Shown here: positions 56,241-64,000 of the stretch, piece by piece
Layout: every line of letters begins with the position of its first letter
Numbering within the stretch: position 1 is the stretch's first letter
Source: an uncultured Cellulophaga sp.
GTDB lineage: Bacteria > Bacteroidota > Bacteroidia > Flavobacteriales > Flavobacteriaceae
Assembly (NCBI GenBank): GCA_947492955.1
Contig: CANLOV010000004.1
Location: 1-64,000 of the forward strand
Reading direction: 5' to 3'
DNA length: 64,000 nt
The notes under the pieces: model-generated
Seen by the model: the letters and a program-made list of their open reading frames with translations, nothing else
What the model was told of the DNA's origin: nothing
Databases searched by the model: none
Translations under genes and position numbers: made by a program

Positions 56241-56318
56241 AAACTCTTAGTAAAAAATGATACAGATAAAAATAGAGCCAAAAACCGAAGGGTTGAGGTA
56301 CTGGTATTACCTAATTAA
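56241..56318 (+). pseudogene. Remnant of the 3' end of a second OmpA-type gene
   Basis: These 78 bp match the last 78 bp of the OmpA-fusion gene (55495-55572) at all but about nine positions. They still read in frame as ...LVKNDTDKNRAKNRRVEVLV... up to the TAA at 56316-56318. Nothing similar precedes it. It indicates a former duplicate of the OmpA gene lost by deletion or recombination. Confidence 0.9.
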
Positions 56319-56360
56319 AAAAATGTTCTCCACAATTATTAAATAATTAAACTAAAAATT

Positions 56361-56582
56361 ATGAAAACCATTTTAAGCGCTATTGCACTAGTATGTATAC
56401 TTTTTTCTGTAAAGGGAAATGATATGAAAAACCAAAATCATACTAGTTTAGAAAATTATTGGGAGCAACCATTAACTGACACTATTTATTTAGATCAGAT
56501 TATTAATGATATCGTAAACAATAGAAGAGGCTATTTCATGACAGGTTCTGCAACCATTATAAAAGAGGCGAGAACTATCTAA
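56361..56582 (+). pseudogene. Truncated paralogue of the small secreted protein family
   Basis: The 73-aa reading frame has a signal peptide (ILSAIALVCILFSVKG) and a segment TIYLDQIINDIVNNRRGYFMTGSATIIKEA that lines up with residues about 33-72 of the 55600 product. It then stops at 56580-56582, whereas the paralogue continues for 125 residues. It stands 42 bp after the OmpA tail remnant, repeating the order OmpA then small secreted protein. It could be a real short protein, but truncation is more likely. Confidence 0.55.
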
Positions 56583-56662
56583 AACGCCAGAACTTGAGTG
56601 GAAGTTTTACCAAAAAAAGTGCCGCTTATTCTGCAAAATTGTTTCAATTACAAACAAAAATT

Positions 56663-57394
56663 ATGAAAATCATACCTATTATAACGGCCATTATTCTCGT
56701 GCTTCATGCTAGTAAAGCTTGTGGTCAAAATTTAACTTCAAACGAAGCATTGAAGTTGGTAGACCTTTTGAACAGCACACTAGCTGAAAACATCCAACTA
56801 ACAATACAGGGAAATAAAGCGAACATTCAATGGGATACCATTGGTAGAACATTCGATTTAAGACATGAATTTGAAATTGCTCGAGACAGTATGTCATCAA
56901 AAGAAATTAAAACAAAGTTCTATCATTTAAGGCGATACATAGGGCCTATTTATTGGAAATACAATTTCGAAGATGCCGCAAGTTCTAAAGTGAACTTTAG
57001 GGCAAATAAACGCGGTCAACTATTTATGTCGTTCTCTTTTGAAGAACAAGACACCGTATTCATAAAAAGCAACCTAAATGAGTTTAGCAGCCATCATCGG
57101 ACTTCAGATTCTGGTTTACATCGGGTACTATGGTCTGGTGAAAAATATATAAGCCTATTACTTCAACCAAAAAAAGAAACCAATACTATCCAGTTTTATT
57201 TAAGGGGTGTAACCCAAAGTGGAAAATTTGAAAGAAAAGACCACATACCCATTCGCGAAAATTACGCAAGTACTTTAAGACAATTACTTAAGAGAGAATT
57301 TCAACAGCTTTTTGAGCAAATTATTTTAAATACGAATACTTCTAAAAATGGGTCAAACTATGAAAGCATTGAGGTTATCACAATCTCTAATTAA
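56663..57394 (+). CDS. Hypothetical secreted protein
   Basis: The ATG at 56663 gives 243 aa with a signal peptide (IIPIITAIILVLHASKACG); an upstream in-frame TTG would add 23 residues of non-signal sequence. The body is mixed alpha/beta with no recognised motif (RHEFEIARDSMSSKEIKTKF, FERKDHIPIRENYASTLRQL). It lies within the run of exported-protein genes. Function is unknown. Confidence 0.6.
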   Translation: MKIIPIITAIILVLHASKACGQNLTSNEALKLVDLLNSTLAENIQLTIQGNKANIQWDTIGRTFDLRHEFEIARDSMSSKEIKTKFYHLRRYIGPIYWKYNFEDAASSKVNFRANKRGQLFMSFSFEEQDTVFIKSNLNEFSSHHRTSDSGLHRVLWSGEKYISLLLQPKKETNTIQFYLRGVTQSGKFERKDHIPIRENYASTLRQLLKREFQQLFEQIILNTNTSKNGSNYESIEVITISN

Positions 57395-57429
57395 AATAAT
57401 CTAATACCTAATATTTAAATCTAAGAATT

Positions 57430-58009
57430 ATGAAAAAATTGGTACCAATACTGGTCTTGTCGTTACTCGGAACTATATTTTCAAGCGCACAGATAAAAAA
57501 CAACAAATTAAAAAAACCCATCGCAAGTACAAATTGATCCATCGCTGCTAGATGGCAACTTGAATCTAGAGACCATTAAAAAATATATTAATTCAGGAAA
57601 ATTATGCTATACCATAAATACAAGTATGACAGCAATTTTTTCGCCAAAAAATCCAAAACCCGTAAAAGCAATTGATGCACATTACAAATCGACCCGATAT
57701 GTGCGAGTAGAACGTGAATATTTAAGAACCAATGGTTTATTAGTAAGAAGTGACAGTGACTTCAATAGAAATTTCGGCAACAACTTTGAAGTTCTGATTT
57801 ACCCACAACGTAGAGACTCTAAAAAGGTAGATGAGAACCAAGTAAAACTAACATGGAGCATTCCCGAATCTCGCTTACGGACCTTTCATTTACAAAACGT
57901 TTCGGATAACTATAAACCCCAAGGTATTTTAATTACTAGAGATTATGAAGTAGACGGCATCGTATTTGGAGTTAGTATTGTTCTTATTCCCAACAGTTAT
58001 ATCATTTAA
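57430..58009 (+). pseudogene. Frameshifted small secreted protein gene of the local paralogous family
   Basis: The ATG at 57430 encodes a signal peptide (LVPILVLSLLGTIFSSAQ) but its frame stops at 57535-57537. The body lies in the next frame (PSQVQIDPSLLDGNLNLETIKKY... to 58009), which by itself lacks a signal. One extra A in the A7 run at 57510-57516 explains the break. The C-terminal layout (VKLTWSIPES, FGVSIVLIPNSYII) parallels the 55600 product. It may be a pseudogene, a phase-variable or frameshifting gene, or a sequencing error. Confidence 0.75.
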
Positions 58010-58019
58010 ACAAAACAAG

Positions 58020-58595
58020 ATGAAAAATACAAGATATATTTTTGCCTATTCCATATTATGCATATTGTCGTTAGTGCTGATTTCTTGCAGTGTTGAAAAC
58101 GGACAAGACGGTGCTATTGGCCCACAAGGCCCCGCAGGTAGTAACGGTATTGATGGTCAAGATGGCAATGCCAATGTGATTGCCTCTGATTGGTTAGATA
58201 TCCCAGGCGATGTATTTTCGGGCGTAGCGGAGATGAACATTTCACTTAGCGAAATCACATCTGAAAATATCAATACCAGTGTGCTTTTAGTTTATGCAAG
58301 AACGAGTAGTTTTCCAGAAGACGTATGGCCTCAAGGTCAAACCACATTGCTACCGGTGGTCATTCGGTCCAACATTGATGTAAAGTTACAAATGGACTAT
58401 TTTTTTACAATGGAAAACCTAACCATACGCTATTGGCAAAGTCCTTTTTTGGAATTCATTTCTTTTCCTTCTGACACGCAGTTCAGATATGTTATTATCC
58501 CGTCATTAACTAGTCCCTCAGGTAAAAACAATCGGGTTGATTACCATAAAATGTCTTACGCTGAAGTTATGGATTTTTTTGACTTACCGCTTTAA
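58020..58595 (+). CDS. Lipoprotein with short collagen-like Gly repeat
   Basis: The ATG at 58020 gives 191 aa with lipobox VLISCSVE (C23). It is followed by a short Gly-X-Y run (GQDGAIGPQGPAGSNGIDG) and a beta-rich domain. This layout is common in flavobacterial surface lipoproteins of unknown function. It is 10 bp after the frameshifted gene. Confidence 0.7.
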   Translation: MKNTRYIFAYSILCILSLVLISCSVENGQDGAIGPQGPAGSNGIDGQDGNANVIASDWLDIPGDVFSGVAEMNISLSEITSENINTSVLLVYARTSSFPEDVWPQGQTTLLPVVIRSNIDVKLQMDYFFTMENLTIRYWQSPFLEFISFPSDTQFRYVIIPSLTSPSGKNNRVDYHKMSYAEVMDFFDLPL

Positions 58596-58668
58596 ACAAC
58601 AACTTACAGAAATCAAAATTTACTCATTAAAAAAAATGTTCCCTATAATCATTTAAAATCATAACATT

Positions 58669-59391
58669 ATGAAAATCAAAAAATTATCAATTACACTATT
58701 CGTCTTATTTATGGCAATCAATTGCTTTGCCCAATGTAGAGAAATGAATGTTTCCGATTTAACGGAAACACTAAACAACCTTGTAAAACCCACTATGTCT
58801 ATTAAACTAGACCGTGATGACTCTAGGTTTACGATTTTAGGGTATACCGAAAGATTCTCACTACCTGCCGAAAACATTAGTAAACCAGCAAGAGATTGGA
58901 GATATCATGTAGAAGACATAAAGTCTGATGATTCAAATCTTTGGTTCGACAAAAAGCAAAAGAATTTTGTCTTAGATGTTAGATTTGAAGGAGATGGACC
59001 AGAAATTAAAGGGATATGCCCAGGGTGCTTAAAAAGATTTAGAGATCGAAGAGCTCCAGACGTTAATTGGATTAAATCTAGAATAGCCCGTTTACGATTT
59101 AACCCCATAGTTTATAATAATGGCATAACCCTAGAAATTATTGATGTGGAGCTTTTTGGCGAGTTTGATGTTAACGGTCCTTTGGAATCTTTCTTTCCAA
59201 GAATGATACGAAAAATTGAAGATAGAATAAAAAAATATGTTCAAACTGAAGCCCGAAAATCTCTAAGTAATACTAATATTAAAAGACAAATTGCGGCAAG
59301 AACCCAGCCTCTTGTAACGGCATTGGGGCTAAGGTCTGTAAGAAGTATCCGATTTTCTTCGGATGGTAGTAAAATTCAATTTTGCCAATAA
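58669..59391 (+). CDS. Hypothetical secreted protein
   Basis: The 240-aa protein has a signal peptide (ending NCFAQC), a Cys pair GICPGC near the middle and a basic C-terminal part (IRKIEDRIKKYVQTEARKS). No known family is recognised. The leader before its ATG (ATTAAAAAAAATGTTCCC) resembles that before 56361, again hinting at duplicated units in this gene run. Confidence 0.6.
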   Translation: MKIKKLSITLFVLFMAINCFAQCREMNVSDLTETLNNLVKPTMSIKLDRDDSRFTILGYTERFSLPAENISKPARDWRYHVEDIKSDDSNLWFDKKQKNFVLDVRFEGDGPEIKGICPGCLKRFRDRRAPDVNWIKSRIARLRFNPIVYNNGITLEIIDVELFGEFDVNGPLESFFPRMIRKIEDRIKKYVQTEARKSLSNTNIKRQIAARTQPLVTALGLRSVRSIRFSSDGSKIQFCQ

Positions 59392-59453
59392 GAATTTGAA
59401 TGGGGTGTAAACAACCAATAAAATCCTGAATATTATATCTTAAACAAAGAGAA

Positions 59454-60053
59454 ATGAAAAAAATATTAGTGCTAGGATTTCTAGTTTTGTCAGTGAGTTT
59501 GAACGCCCAGTTGGTCGTTGATGATTTTAAAAGTGGTGATTTAACCAATAAAACTATGGGATTAGGTGAAAGTGACTTTATGTATCAAACGGGAAACTCA
59601 ATCATTGGAAAAACCCGTCAAATTCGTGCCAAAGTCAACCAAAATCCTTTTAACCAAAATTTTCAAGTTGCGGTTAAAAATGGTAAAATAGTTATCTCAG
59701 CAGCATACGATACGCGAGGTACTGTTTATTTAGGTTATGGAAAAGACAGTAATAATAAAGCTGCTCCTATGAACCTTGATCTAAGTAGCTACAAAAATCT
59801 AAAAATAGAATATGATGGTAAGAGTACTGTAAATGGTATATTTATAGCGCTTTTTACCGGAACTTCAAGAGCTACTTACGGTAAACATGTGGAAGCTAAA
59901 GAAGGCAAAATCGTATTTACAATTCCTCTAAAAGACTTCGAAAAAATTAGCCCTAAATACACTCTCAAAGATATTGATTTTATTAGGTTTCAATTCGATT
60001 CCCGAAGTAAAACCGGCTGTAATATGGCTATCAACAAAATCTGGTTTGAATAG
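59454..60053 (+). CDS. Secreted beta-sandwich protein, possibly carbohydrate-binding
   Basis: The 199-aa protein has a signal peptide (ending SLNAQL). Its body starts VVDDFKSGDLTNKTMGLG and ends FIRFQFDSRSKTGCNMAINKIWF, a layout like CIA30 or CBM-type jelly-roll domains. It is the last gene of the exported-protein run, and a terminator follows at 60070-60102. The binding target is unknown. Confidence 0.6.
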   Translation: MKKILVLGFLVLSVSLNAQLVVDDFKSGDLTNKTMGLGESDFMYQTGNSIIGKTRQIRAKVNQNPFNQNFQVAVKNGKIVISAAYDTRGTVYLGYGKDSNNKAAPMNLDLSSYKNLKIEYDGKSTVNGIFIALFTGTSRATYGKHVEAKEGKIVFTIPLKDFEKISPKYTLKDIDFIRFQFDSRSKTGCNMAINKIWFE

Positions 60054-60069
60054 AGTTATTTATACAAAT

Positions 60070-60102
60070 AAAAAACCTCGCTACTAAGCCGAGGTTTTTT
60101 GT
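60070..60102. terminator. Bidirectional terminator at the end of the exported-protein run
   Basis: AAAAAACCTCG (60070-60080) pairs with CGAGGTTTTTT (60090-60100) across a 9-nt loop. It is followed by T on the plus strand and A on the other side, so it can serve both convergent genes; it overlaps the last codons of the minus-strand gene. Confidence 0.85.
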
Positions 60103-60341
60103 TTTATAAATTCTGCTTCAAAGAGTTCCTTTTCTTCTTCATTTACGTGTTTTTGTCCCAATTCTACATTTAAAGAGATAACTGCCTTGTCTTTTATTTC
60201 GCAGGGAATCATCAAATCTAAGTATCTTAAATTTGAATTTAAGTTCAATAAAAACTTTCTTTTTATACTTGGATTATGACTAATGCCAACATAGGGTAAC
60301 ACATTTGTATTTGTAATCTTTATGTATTTTTCTTTTTCCAT
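60084..60341 (-). CDS. Hypothetical small protein
   Basis: The start at 60341 (MEKEKYIKITNTNVLPYVG) gives 85 aa; a further ATG 18 bp upstream is less likely. The protein is soluble and ends in a Glu/Lys-rich tail (EEEKELFEAEFIKQK). I recognise no family. It is divergent from dus and absent beside the truncated dus copy at 47445. Confidence 0.55.
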   Translation of the reverse strand: MEKEKYIKITNTNVLPYVGISHNPSIKRKFLLNLNSNLRYLDLMIPCEIKDKAVISLNVELGQKHVNEEEKELFEAEFIKQKTSA

Positions 60342-60381
60342 AAATATGGAAAGATTCAATTAAAATTACTTTTTTGATTAT

Positions 60382-60389
60382 TATATTTG
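60382..60389 (+). promoter_or_regulatory. Candidate -7 element TATATTTG of dus
   Basis: The box matches TAnnTTTG and lies 15 bp before the ATG of the intact dus gene. It is not found at the truncated copy. Confidence 0.45.
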
Positions 60390-60404
60390 CGCAACTACAA
60401 ACAA

Positions 60405-61358
60405 ATGAGTTTTACATTATTATCTTCTCCGTTACAAGGGTTTACCGACTTTCGTTTTAGGAATGCTTTTCATAAATATTTTGGAGGAATAGATACTTTT
60501 TATGCTCCTTATATAAGATTTAATAACAAATTAGTTATAAAATCGTCCTATAAAAGAGATCTTCTTTTAGAGCATAATAATACCTTAAATGTTATTCCGC
60601 AAATAATGACAAATAAAGCCGAAGAGTTTTTATTTGTGGTAAAACATATTCAAAAATTAGGCTATAAAGAACTTAACTGGAATTTAGGATGCCCATATCC
60701 TATGGTAACTAATAGGGGAATGGGGTCTGGACTTATTTGTAACCCAGCAAAAATAGATGAAATTTTACATCGTGTGCATTCAGAAACAGATATTACAGTA
60801 TCTATGAAAATGCGTATGGGCTACGAGCATAGTAAAGAAATATTAGATGTATTTCCTGTTTTAGAAAAGTATCCCATAAAAAATGTAGCCATACATGCAC
60901 GTATAGGTAAACAGTTGTATAAGGGGGGAGTAGATTTAGAGTCTTTTAAACGTTGTATAGAGAGCACTAAATTAAAACTATATTACAATGGAGATATTAC
61001 TACAGTTGCTGGCTTTAGAGCAATGCAAGAACATTTTCCTACTATAGATCATTGGATGATTGGTAGGGGGCTTATAGCAGATCCTTTTTTACCTAGTATG
61101 ATTAAGAATAATACCGATGAATACCCAAAAGATAGATGGGATATTTTTAATGAATTCCACGATACTATTTATCAGCAATATGATGCTTTTTTATCTGGAC
61201 CAACACCTATAAAAATGAAGATGCAAGGGTTTTGGGAGTTTTTTTCTCAGTCTTGTTCTAACCCACAGAAAACATTTAAGCTTATAAAAAAAGCTAAAAA
61301 TCCTATAGCTTATAAACAGGCGGTAAAAGAGATTATAAACAAAGAAAAGAACAATTAA
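60405..61358 (+). CDS. tRNA-dihydrouridine synthase
   Basis: The ATG at 60405 (317 aa) begins MSFTLLSSPLQGFTDFRFRN; a TTG 18 bp upstream is in frame but unneeded. The FMN-dependent Dus fold shows LSSPLQGFTD, the catalytic segment NLGCPYPMVTNRGMGSGL, SMKMRMGYE, IHARIGKQLYKG and MIGRGLIADPF. It reduces uridine to dihydrouridine in the tRNA D-loop. Its first 177 bp are repeated at 47445-47621. Confidence 0.93.
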   Translation: MSFTLLSSPLQGFTDFRFRNAFHKYFGGIDTFYAPYIRFNNKLVIKSSYKRDLLLEHNNTLNVIPQIMTNKAEEFLFVVKHIQKLGYKELNWNLGCPYPMVTNRGMGSGLICNPAKIDEILHRVHSETDITVSMKMRMGYEHSKEILDVFPVLEKYPIKNVAIHARIGKQLYKGGVDLESFKRCIESTKLKLYYNGDITTVAGFRAMQEHFPTIDHWMIGRGLIADPFLPSMIKNNTDEYPKDRWDIFNEFHDTIYQQYDAFLSGPTPIKMKMQGFWEFFSQSCSNPQKTFKLIKKAKNPIAYKQAVKEIINKEKNN

Positions 61359-61478
61359 TAACCTTAGTTGTATTAAATAAAACTATTGAGTAGGTTTTTT
61401 TTATAGGATATTGCTAAATTGTCCTCATAAACCATATCAAATAATTAATTATAAGAAATAGAATGTTAATTTTTATCA

Positions 61479-62099
61479 ATGGCAGAGTTTATTAAAATAT
61501 ACCCAGATAATCCTAATCCTAAAGAAATTAAAAAGGCGGTAGATGTTCTAAGAAAAGGAGGTTTGGTTATATACCCTACAGATACTGTATATGGTTTGGG
61601 GTGCGATATTACCAATACAAAAGCATTAGAAAAAATAGCGCGTATAAAAGGAGTAAAGCTAGAAAAAGCAAATTGGTCTTTTATCTGCGCAGATTTAAGT
61701 AATTTATCCGATTATGTAAAGCAGATAGATACAGCTACATTTAAAATATTAAAAAGGGCATTGCCAGGGGCTTATACTTTTATTTTACCAGGGAATAATA
61801 AGTTACCTAAAGTATTTAAAAAGAAAAAAACGGTAGGGATACGTGTGCCAGATAATAGTATAGCAAAAGCTATTGTAGAAGAATTAGGAAATCCTATAGT
61901 ATCAACATCTATAAGAGATGAAGACGATTTGTTAGAATACACTACAGACCCAGAGCTAATTTATGAAAAATGGGATAATTTGGTAGATTTAGTTATAGAT
62001 GGTGGCTACGGAGATAATGTAGCTTCTACTGTAATAGATTTATCAGAAGATGAGCCAACGATAATAAGAGAAGGAAAAGGTGATATAAATATCTTTTAA
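61479..62099 (+). CDS. YciO/Sua5/YrdC-family protein (threonylcarbamoyl-AMP synthase family)
   Basis: The 206-aa protein has the YrdC fold with GGLVIYPTDTVYGLGCD, WSFICADLSNLSDY, PGAYTFILPG and VGIRVPDNSIAKAI. Its overall sequence and length follow E. coli YciO more than TsaC, with IDGGYGDNVASTVIDLS and the IREGKGD ending. It may make threonylcarbamoyl-AMP for tRNA t6A or have the less clear YciO role. Confidence 0.88.
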   Translation: MAEFIKIYPDNPNPKEIKKAVDVLRKGGLVIYPTDTVYGLGCDITNTKALEKIARIKGVKLEKANWSFICADLSNLSDYVKQIDTATFKILKRALPGAYTFILPGNNKLPKVFKKKKTVGIRVPDNSIAKAIVEELGNPIVSTSIRDEDDLLEYTTDPELIYEKWDNLVDLVIDGGYGDNVASTVIDLSEDEPTIIREGKGDINIF

Positions 62100-62109
62100 G
62101 AAAACAAAA

Positions 62110-62146
62110 AGCCTGCTATTAAAATATATAATAGCAGGCTCTTTAT
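62110..62146. terminator. Terminator between convergent genes
   Basis: AGCCTGCTATTA (62110-62121) pairs perfectly with TAATAGCAGGCT (62129-62140) around a 7-nt loop, flanked by A and T tracts. It lies between the YciO-family gene and the convergent OmpA gene. Confidence 0.85.
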
Positions 62147-62163
62147 GATGTTATAAAATGTTC

Positions 62164-63018
62164 TTATTTACTAATAGCAGGATCTTTCATACCTTCTTCA
62201 ATCATACTATAAAACTGGTCAATTTTAGGAAGTACTACAATACGAGTTCTTCTGTTTTTAGCCTTATCTGTTGCAGAAACAGGAATATATTCTGATCTAC
62301 CAGCAGCAGTCATACGCTTAGGGTCTACACCATAATCGTTCTGTAAAATACGAACAATAGCAGTAGCACGCTTAACACTTAAATCCCAGTTATCTTTTAT
62401 AACAGAGTTACTTTTGTAAGGTACATTATCTGTATGTCCTTCTACCATAAACTCAAAATCTGGCTTATTGTTAACTACTTTAGCTACTTTTCCTAAAACA
62501 GCTTTTGCTTTTCTATTAACGTTGTAGCTACCACTACTAAATAATAACTTATCAGAAATAGAAACAAAAACAACACCTTTTTCTACGCTAACCTCAATGT
62601 CTTCATCATCTAAATTACCAAGAACACCTTTTAAACTTTGTACTAAAGAAAGGTTTACAGAATCTCTTCTTGTAATTGCATCATTTAACTTTCTAATGGT
62701 AAGGTCTTTTTCCTGAAGACTTTCTAAAGACTTTTCTAAGTTTTCGGCACCTTTTGTTGTTAGGGTAGTTAAGTTACCCATGTTATTAATTAATTCTTGA
62801 TTGTTTGCTTTTAAGAAAGCATTTTGATCTTCTAATGTACTTAATCTAGATTTAGCAGAAGCTTTCTCTTCTAAACAGTCGTTTAACTTTACAGTAGCAG
62901 AGTTTAATAAGTCCTGAGCTTCTTTAGCTTTAGCTTCTAAATCAGCATATTTTTTCTGAGAAACACATGATGATAACAATAAGGTTATCCCTAAACATCC
63001 TAAAATGATTTTTTTCAT
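62164..63018 (-). CDS. OmpA-family lipoprotein
   Basis: The ATG at 63018 gives 284 aa with lipobox LLSSCVSQ (C18); an in-frame start 75 bp upstream would put 25 residues before the signal. A coiled-coil segment (about 22-120) precedes an OmpA domain (about 145-265) with MVEGHTDNVPYKS and DKAKNRRTRIVVLP, so peptidoglycan binding is intact. It should link the outer membrane to the cell wall. The protein at 40193-41005 is a divergent relative. Confidence 0.92.
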   Translation of the reverse strand: MKKIILGCLGITLLLSSCVSQKKYADLEAKAKEAQDLLNSATVKLNDCLEEKASAKSRLSTLEDQNAFLKANNQELINNMGNLTTLTTKGAENLEKSLESLQEKDLTIRKLNDAITRRDSVNLSLVQSLKGVLGNLDDEDIEVSVEKGVVFVSISDKLLFSSGSYNVNRKAKAVLGKVAKVVNNKPDFEFMVEGHTDNVPYKSNSVIKDNWDLSVKRATAIVRILQNDYGVDPKRMTAAGRSEYIPVSATDKAKNRRTRIVVLPKIDQFYSMIEEGMKDPAISK

Positions 63019-63096
63019 AATAATTGGTACTAGAATTGATTTAATTAATGACTTCAAAAATATATAAAATGAACTTCTATAAAAGAAATTCATTAG

Positions 63097-64000
63097 TTAA
63101 TCTTTTACTAAAATGTTAAATTTCTTTATATGATGTACGAAATGCGACCAAACAATAGACTTTGTAGCGTAGTACTTTTGCATAAAATTAACTTTCTCTC
63201 TCTTTTTATACATCTTTCTAAAATTTTTGTAAAAACTAAAATGAGCTTTTACAATTGCAAAGCAATGTTTAAAACGCAATTGAAAAATAAAACGCATACC
63301 CGCTACGGCATCTAATATTAAGCGTATAAATATAATTATAAAGGCCTTTTGTGGAGGTAAGTTTTTAGTGATAGAGAATAGTGAATTCCTAAAATTTAAA
63401 AATGTTTTTTTAGGATTCATGTTACTTAAAGTAGAACCACCTAAATGATAAATGTGTGATGTACCAACATAGTGTACTTTATGCCCTTTGTTTTTTGCTC
63501 GCCAACATAAATCTATTTCTTCTTGGTGTGCAAAATAATCTTCATCAAAACCATTTAAGTCTTTATACACTTCACTTTTTATAAACATACAAGCACCAGT
63601 GGCCCAAAAAATTTCTTTTATATCATTATATTGATGTAAATCTTTTTCTAAAGCTTGAAAAATACGCCCTCTACAAAAAGGATACCCCAATTGATCTATA
63701 TAACCACCTGCTGCACCAGCATATTCAAAATAATCTTTACGTTTTAAATCTAAAATCTTAGGTTGTATAATGGCAGTGTTAGGAAGCTCTTTAAAAGCTT
63801 TTAAAATAGGGTTTAGCCAACCTTGGCTAACTTCTACATCTGAATTTAATAAACAAAAAATATCTGCATCAACAAATTGTAAGGCATCGTTGTACCCTTT
63901 AGCAAAACCACCATTTACACTGTTTTTTATAATTTTTATGGCAGGATAATTTTCTTTAATAAAAGCTATAGAATTATCTGTAGAAGCGTTGTCTGCAACA
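63097..64000 (-). CDS. Family 2 glycosyltransferase (5' end outside the window)
   Basis: The frame stays open to the window edge. It reads VADNASTDNS..., NGGFAKGYNDALQ, LLNSDVEVSQGWL and ATGACMFIKSEVYKDLNGFDEDYFAHQEEIDL, the standard GT2 motifs including the nucleotide-sugar site and the acceptor-side ED pair. A hydrophobic or basic C-terminal tail follows. It is probably a rhamnosyl- or other sugar transferase for envelope polysaccharide. The N-terminal 20 or so residues are missing. Confidence 0.92.
   Translation of the reverse strand, partial: VADNASTDNSIAFIKENYPAIKIIKNSVNGGFAKGYNDALQFVDADIFCLLNSDVEVSQGWLNPILKAFKELPNTAIIQPKILDLKRKDYFEYAGAAGGYIDQLGYPFCRGRIFQALEKDLHQYNDIKEIFWATGACMFIKSEVYKDLNGFDEDYFAHQEEIDLCWRAKNKGHKVHYVGTSHIYHLGGSTLSNMNPKKTFLNFRNSLFSITKNLPPQKAFIIIFIRLILDAVAGMRFIFQLRFKHCFAIVKAHFSFYKNFRKMYKKREKVNFMQKYYATKSIVWSHFVHHIKKFNILVKD

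Noticed and set aside
60084-60341. Toxin or antitoxin of an addiction module guarding the segment
   Set aside because: It is a single small gene without a partner and without a recognisable toxin or antitoxin motif.
47445-60581. Integrative element with its own integrase or a prophage
   Set aside because: No integrase, recombinase, transposase or phage gene was found between the repeats; an island is still proposed, but not its mechanism.

Overview
The window looks like a chromosome segment of a marine flavobacterium (Bacteroidota). The evidence is very AT-rich DNA, a SusC/SusD pair, lipoprotein and type IX secretion signals, hybrid two-component regulators ending in AraC domains, VCBS/UnbV repeat proteins and Bacteroidota-type -7 boxes (TAnnTTTG). 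No rRNA, tRNA or CRISPR array was seen.

Region 1 (1-7930) begins with the right end of a broken IS3-family element. An IclR regulator follows, then a forward operon: zinc alcohol dehydrogenase, KduD-like SDR, 3,6-anhydrogalactose dehydrogenase (ALDH), 3,6-anhydrogalactonate cycloisomerase (enolase superfamily), aldose epimerase and a RhaT-family transporter. Together these fit catabolism of 3,6-anhydro-L-galactose, the characteristic sugar of agar and porphyran: oxidation, ring opening to 2-keto-3-deoxy-L-galactonate, then an oxidation/reduction pair leading to 2-keto-3-deoxygluconate (KDG). A near-perfect 34-bp palindrome in front of the operon is a candidate operator.

Region 2 (8151-27136) is a second carbohydrate block. 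It holds a degenerate hybrid regulator, an anion:cation-symporter-type MFS carrier, two reverse-strand VCBS/UnbV proteins, SusC/SusD, a paralogous MFS carrier, a galactonate-dehydratase-like enzyme, KDG kinase, KDPG aldolase and a lipoprotein lactonase. KDG kinase and aldolase can complete the pathway of region 1. The dehydratase, lactonase and carriers suggest a parallel aldonate route, plausibly D-galactose via galactonate. No glycoside hydrolase or sulfatase lies in the window, so polymer cleavage must be encoded elsewhere.

Region 3 (27208-45704) is mostly ordinary: an Ig-like lipoprotein, RecG, an M1 peptidase with two tandem patatins, a DUF7935-type membrane protein, AsnC regulator and histidine decarboxylase, an ECF sigma/DGPF pair, a class B1-type metallo-beta-lactamase-like lipoprotein, a degenerate OmpA protein, an FMN glutamate-synthase-like protein and a UvrD/PcrA helicase.

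Region 4 (45770-60580) is accessory. It contains a decayed gene, a cadherin-like lipoprotein and a truncated copy of the 5' end of the dus gene. The intact dus lies 13 kb further on, so the segment between is bracketed by a direct repeat. That segment encodes a TPR-type hybrid two-component regulator, a pair of 22-bp direct repeats that could be its operator, and a long run of genes that are nearly all exported, including an OmpA fusion, paralogous small secreted proteins, truncated copies and a gene-tail remnant. This is the best candidate for an undescribed system.

Region 5 (60405-64000) returns to housekeeping: Dus, a YciO/Sua5-family protein, an OmpA lipoprotein and a family 2 glycosyltransferase cut by the window edge.
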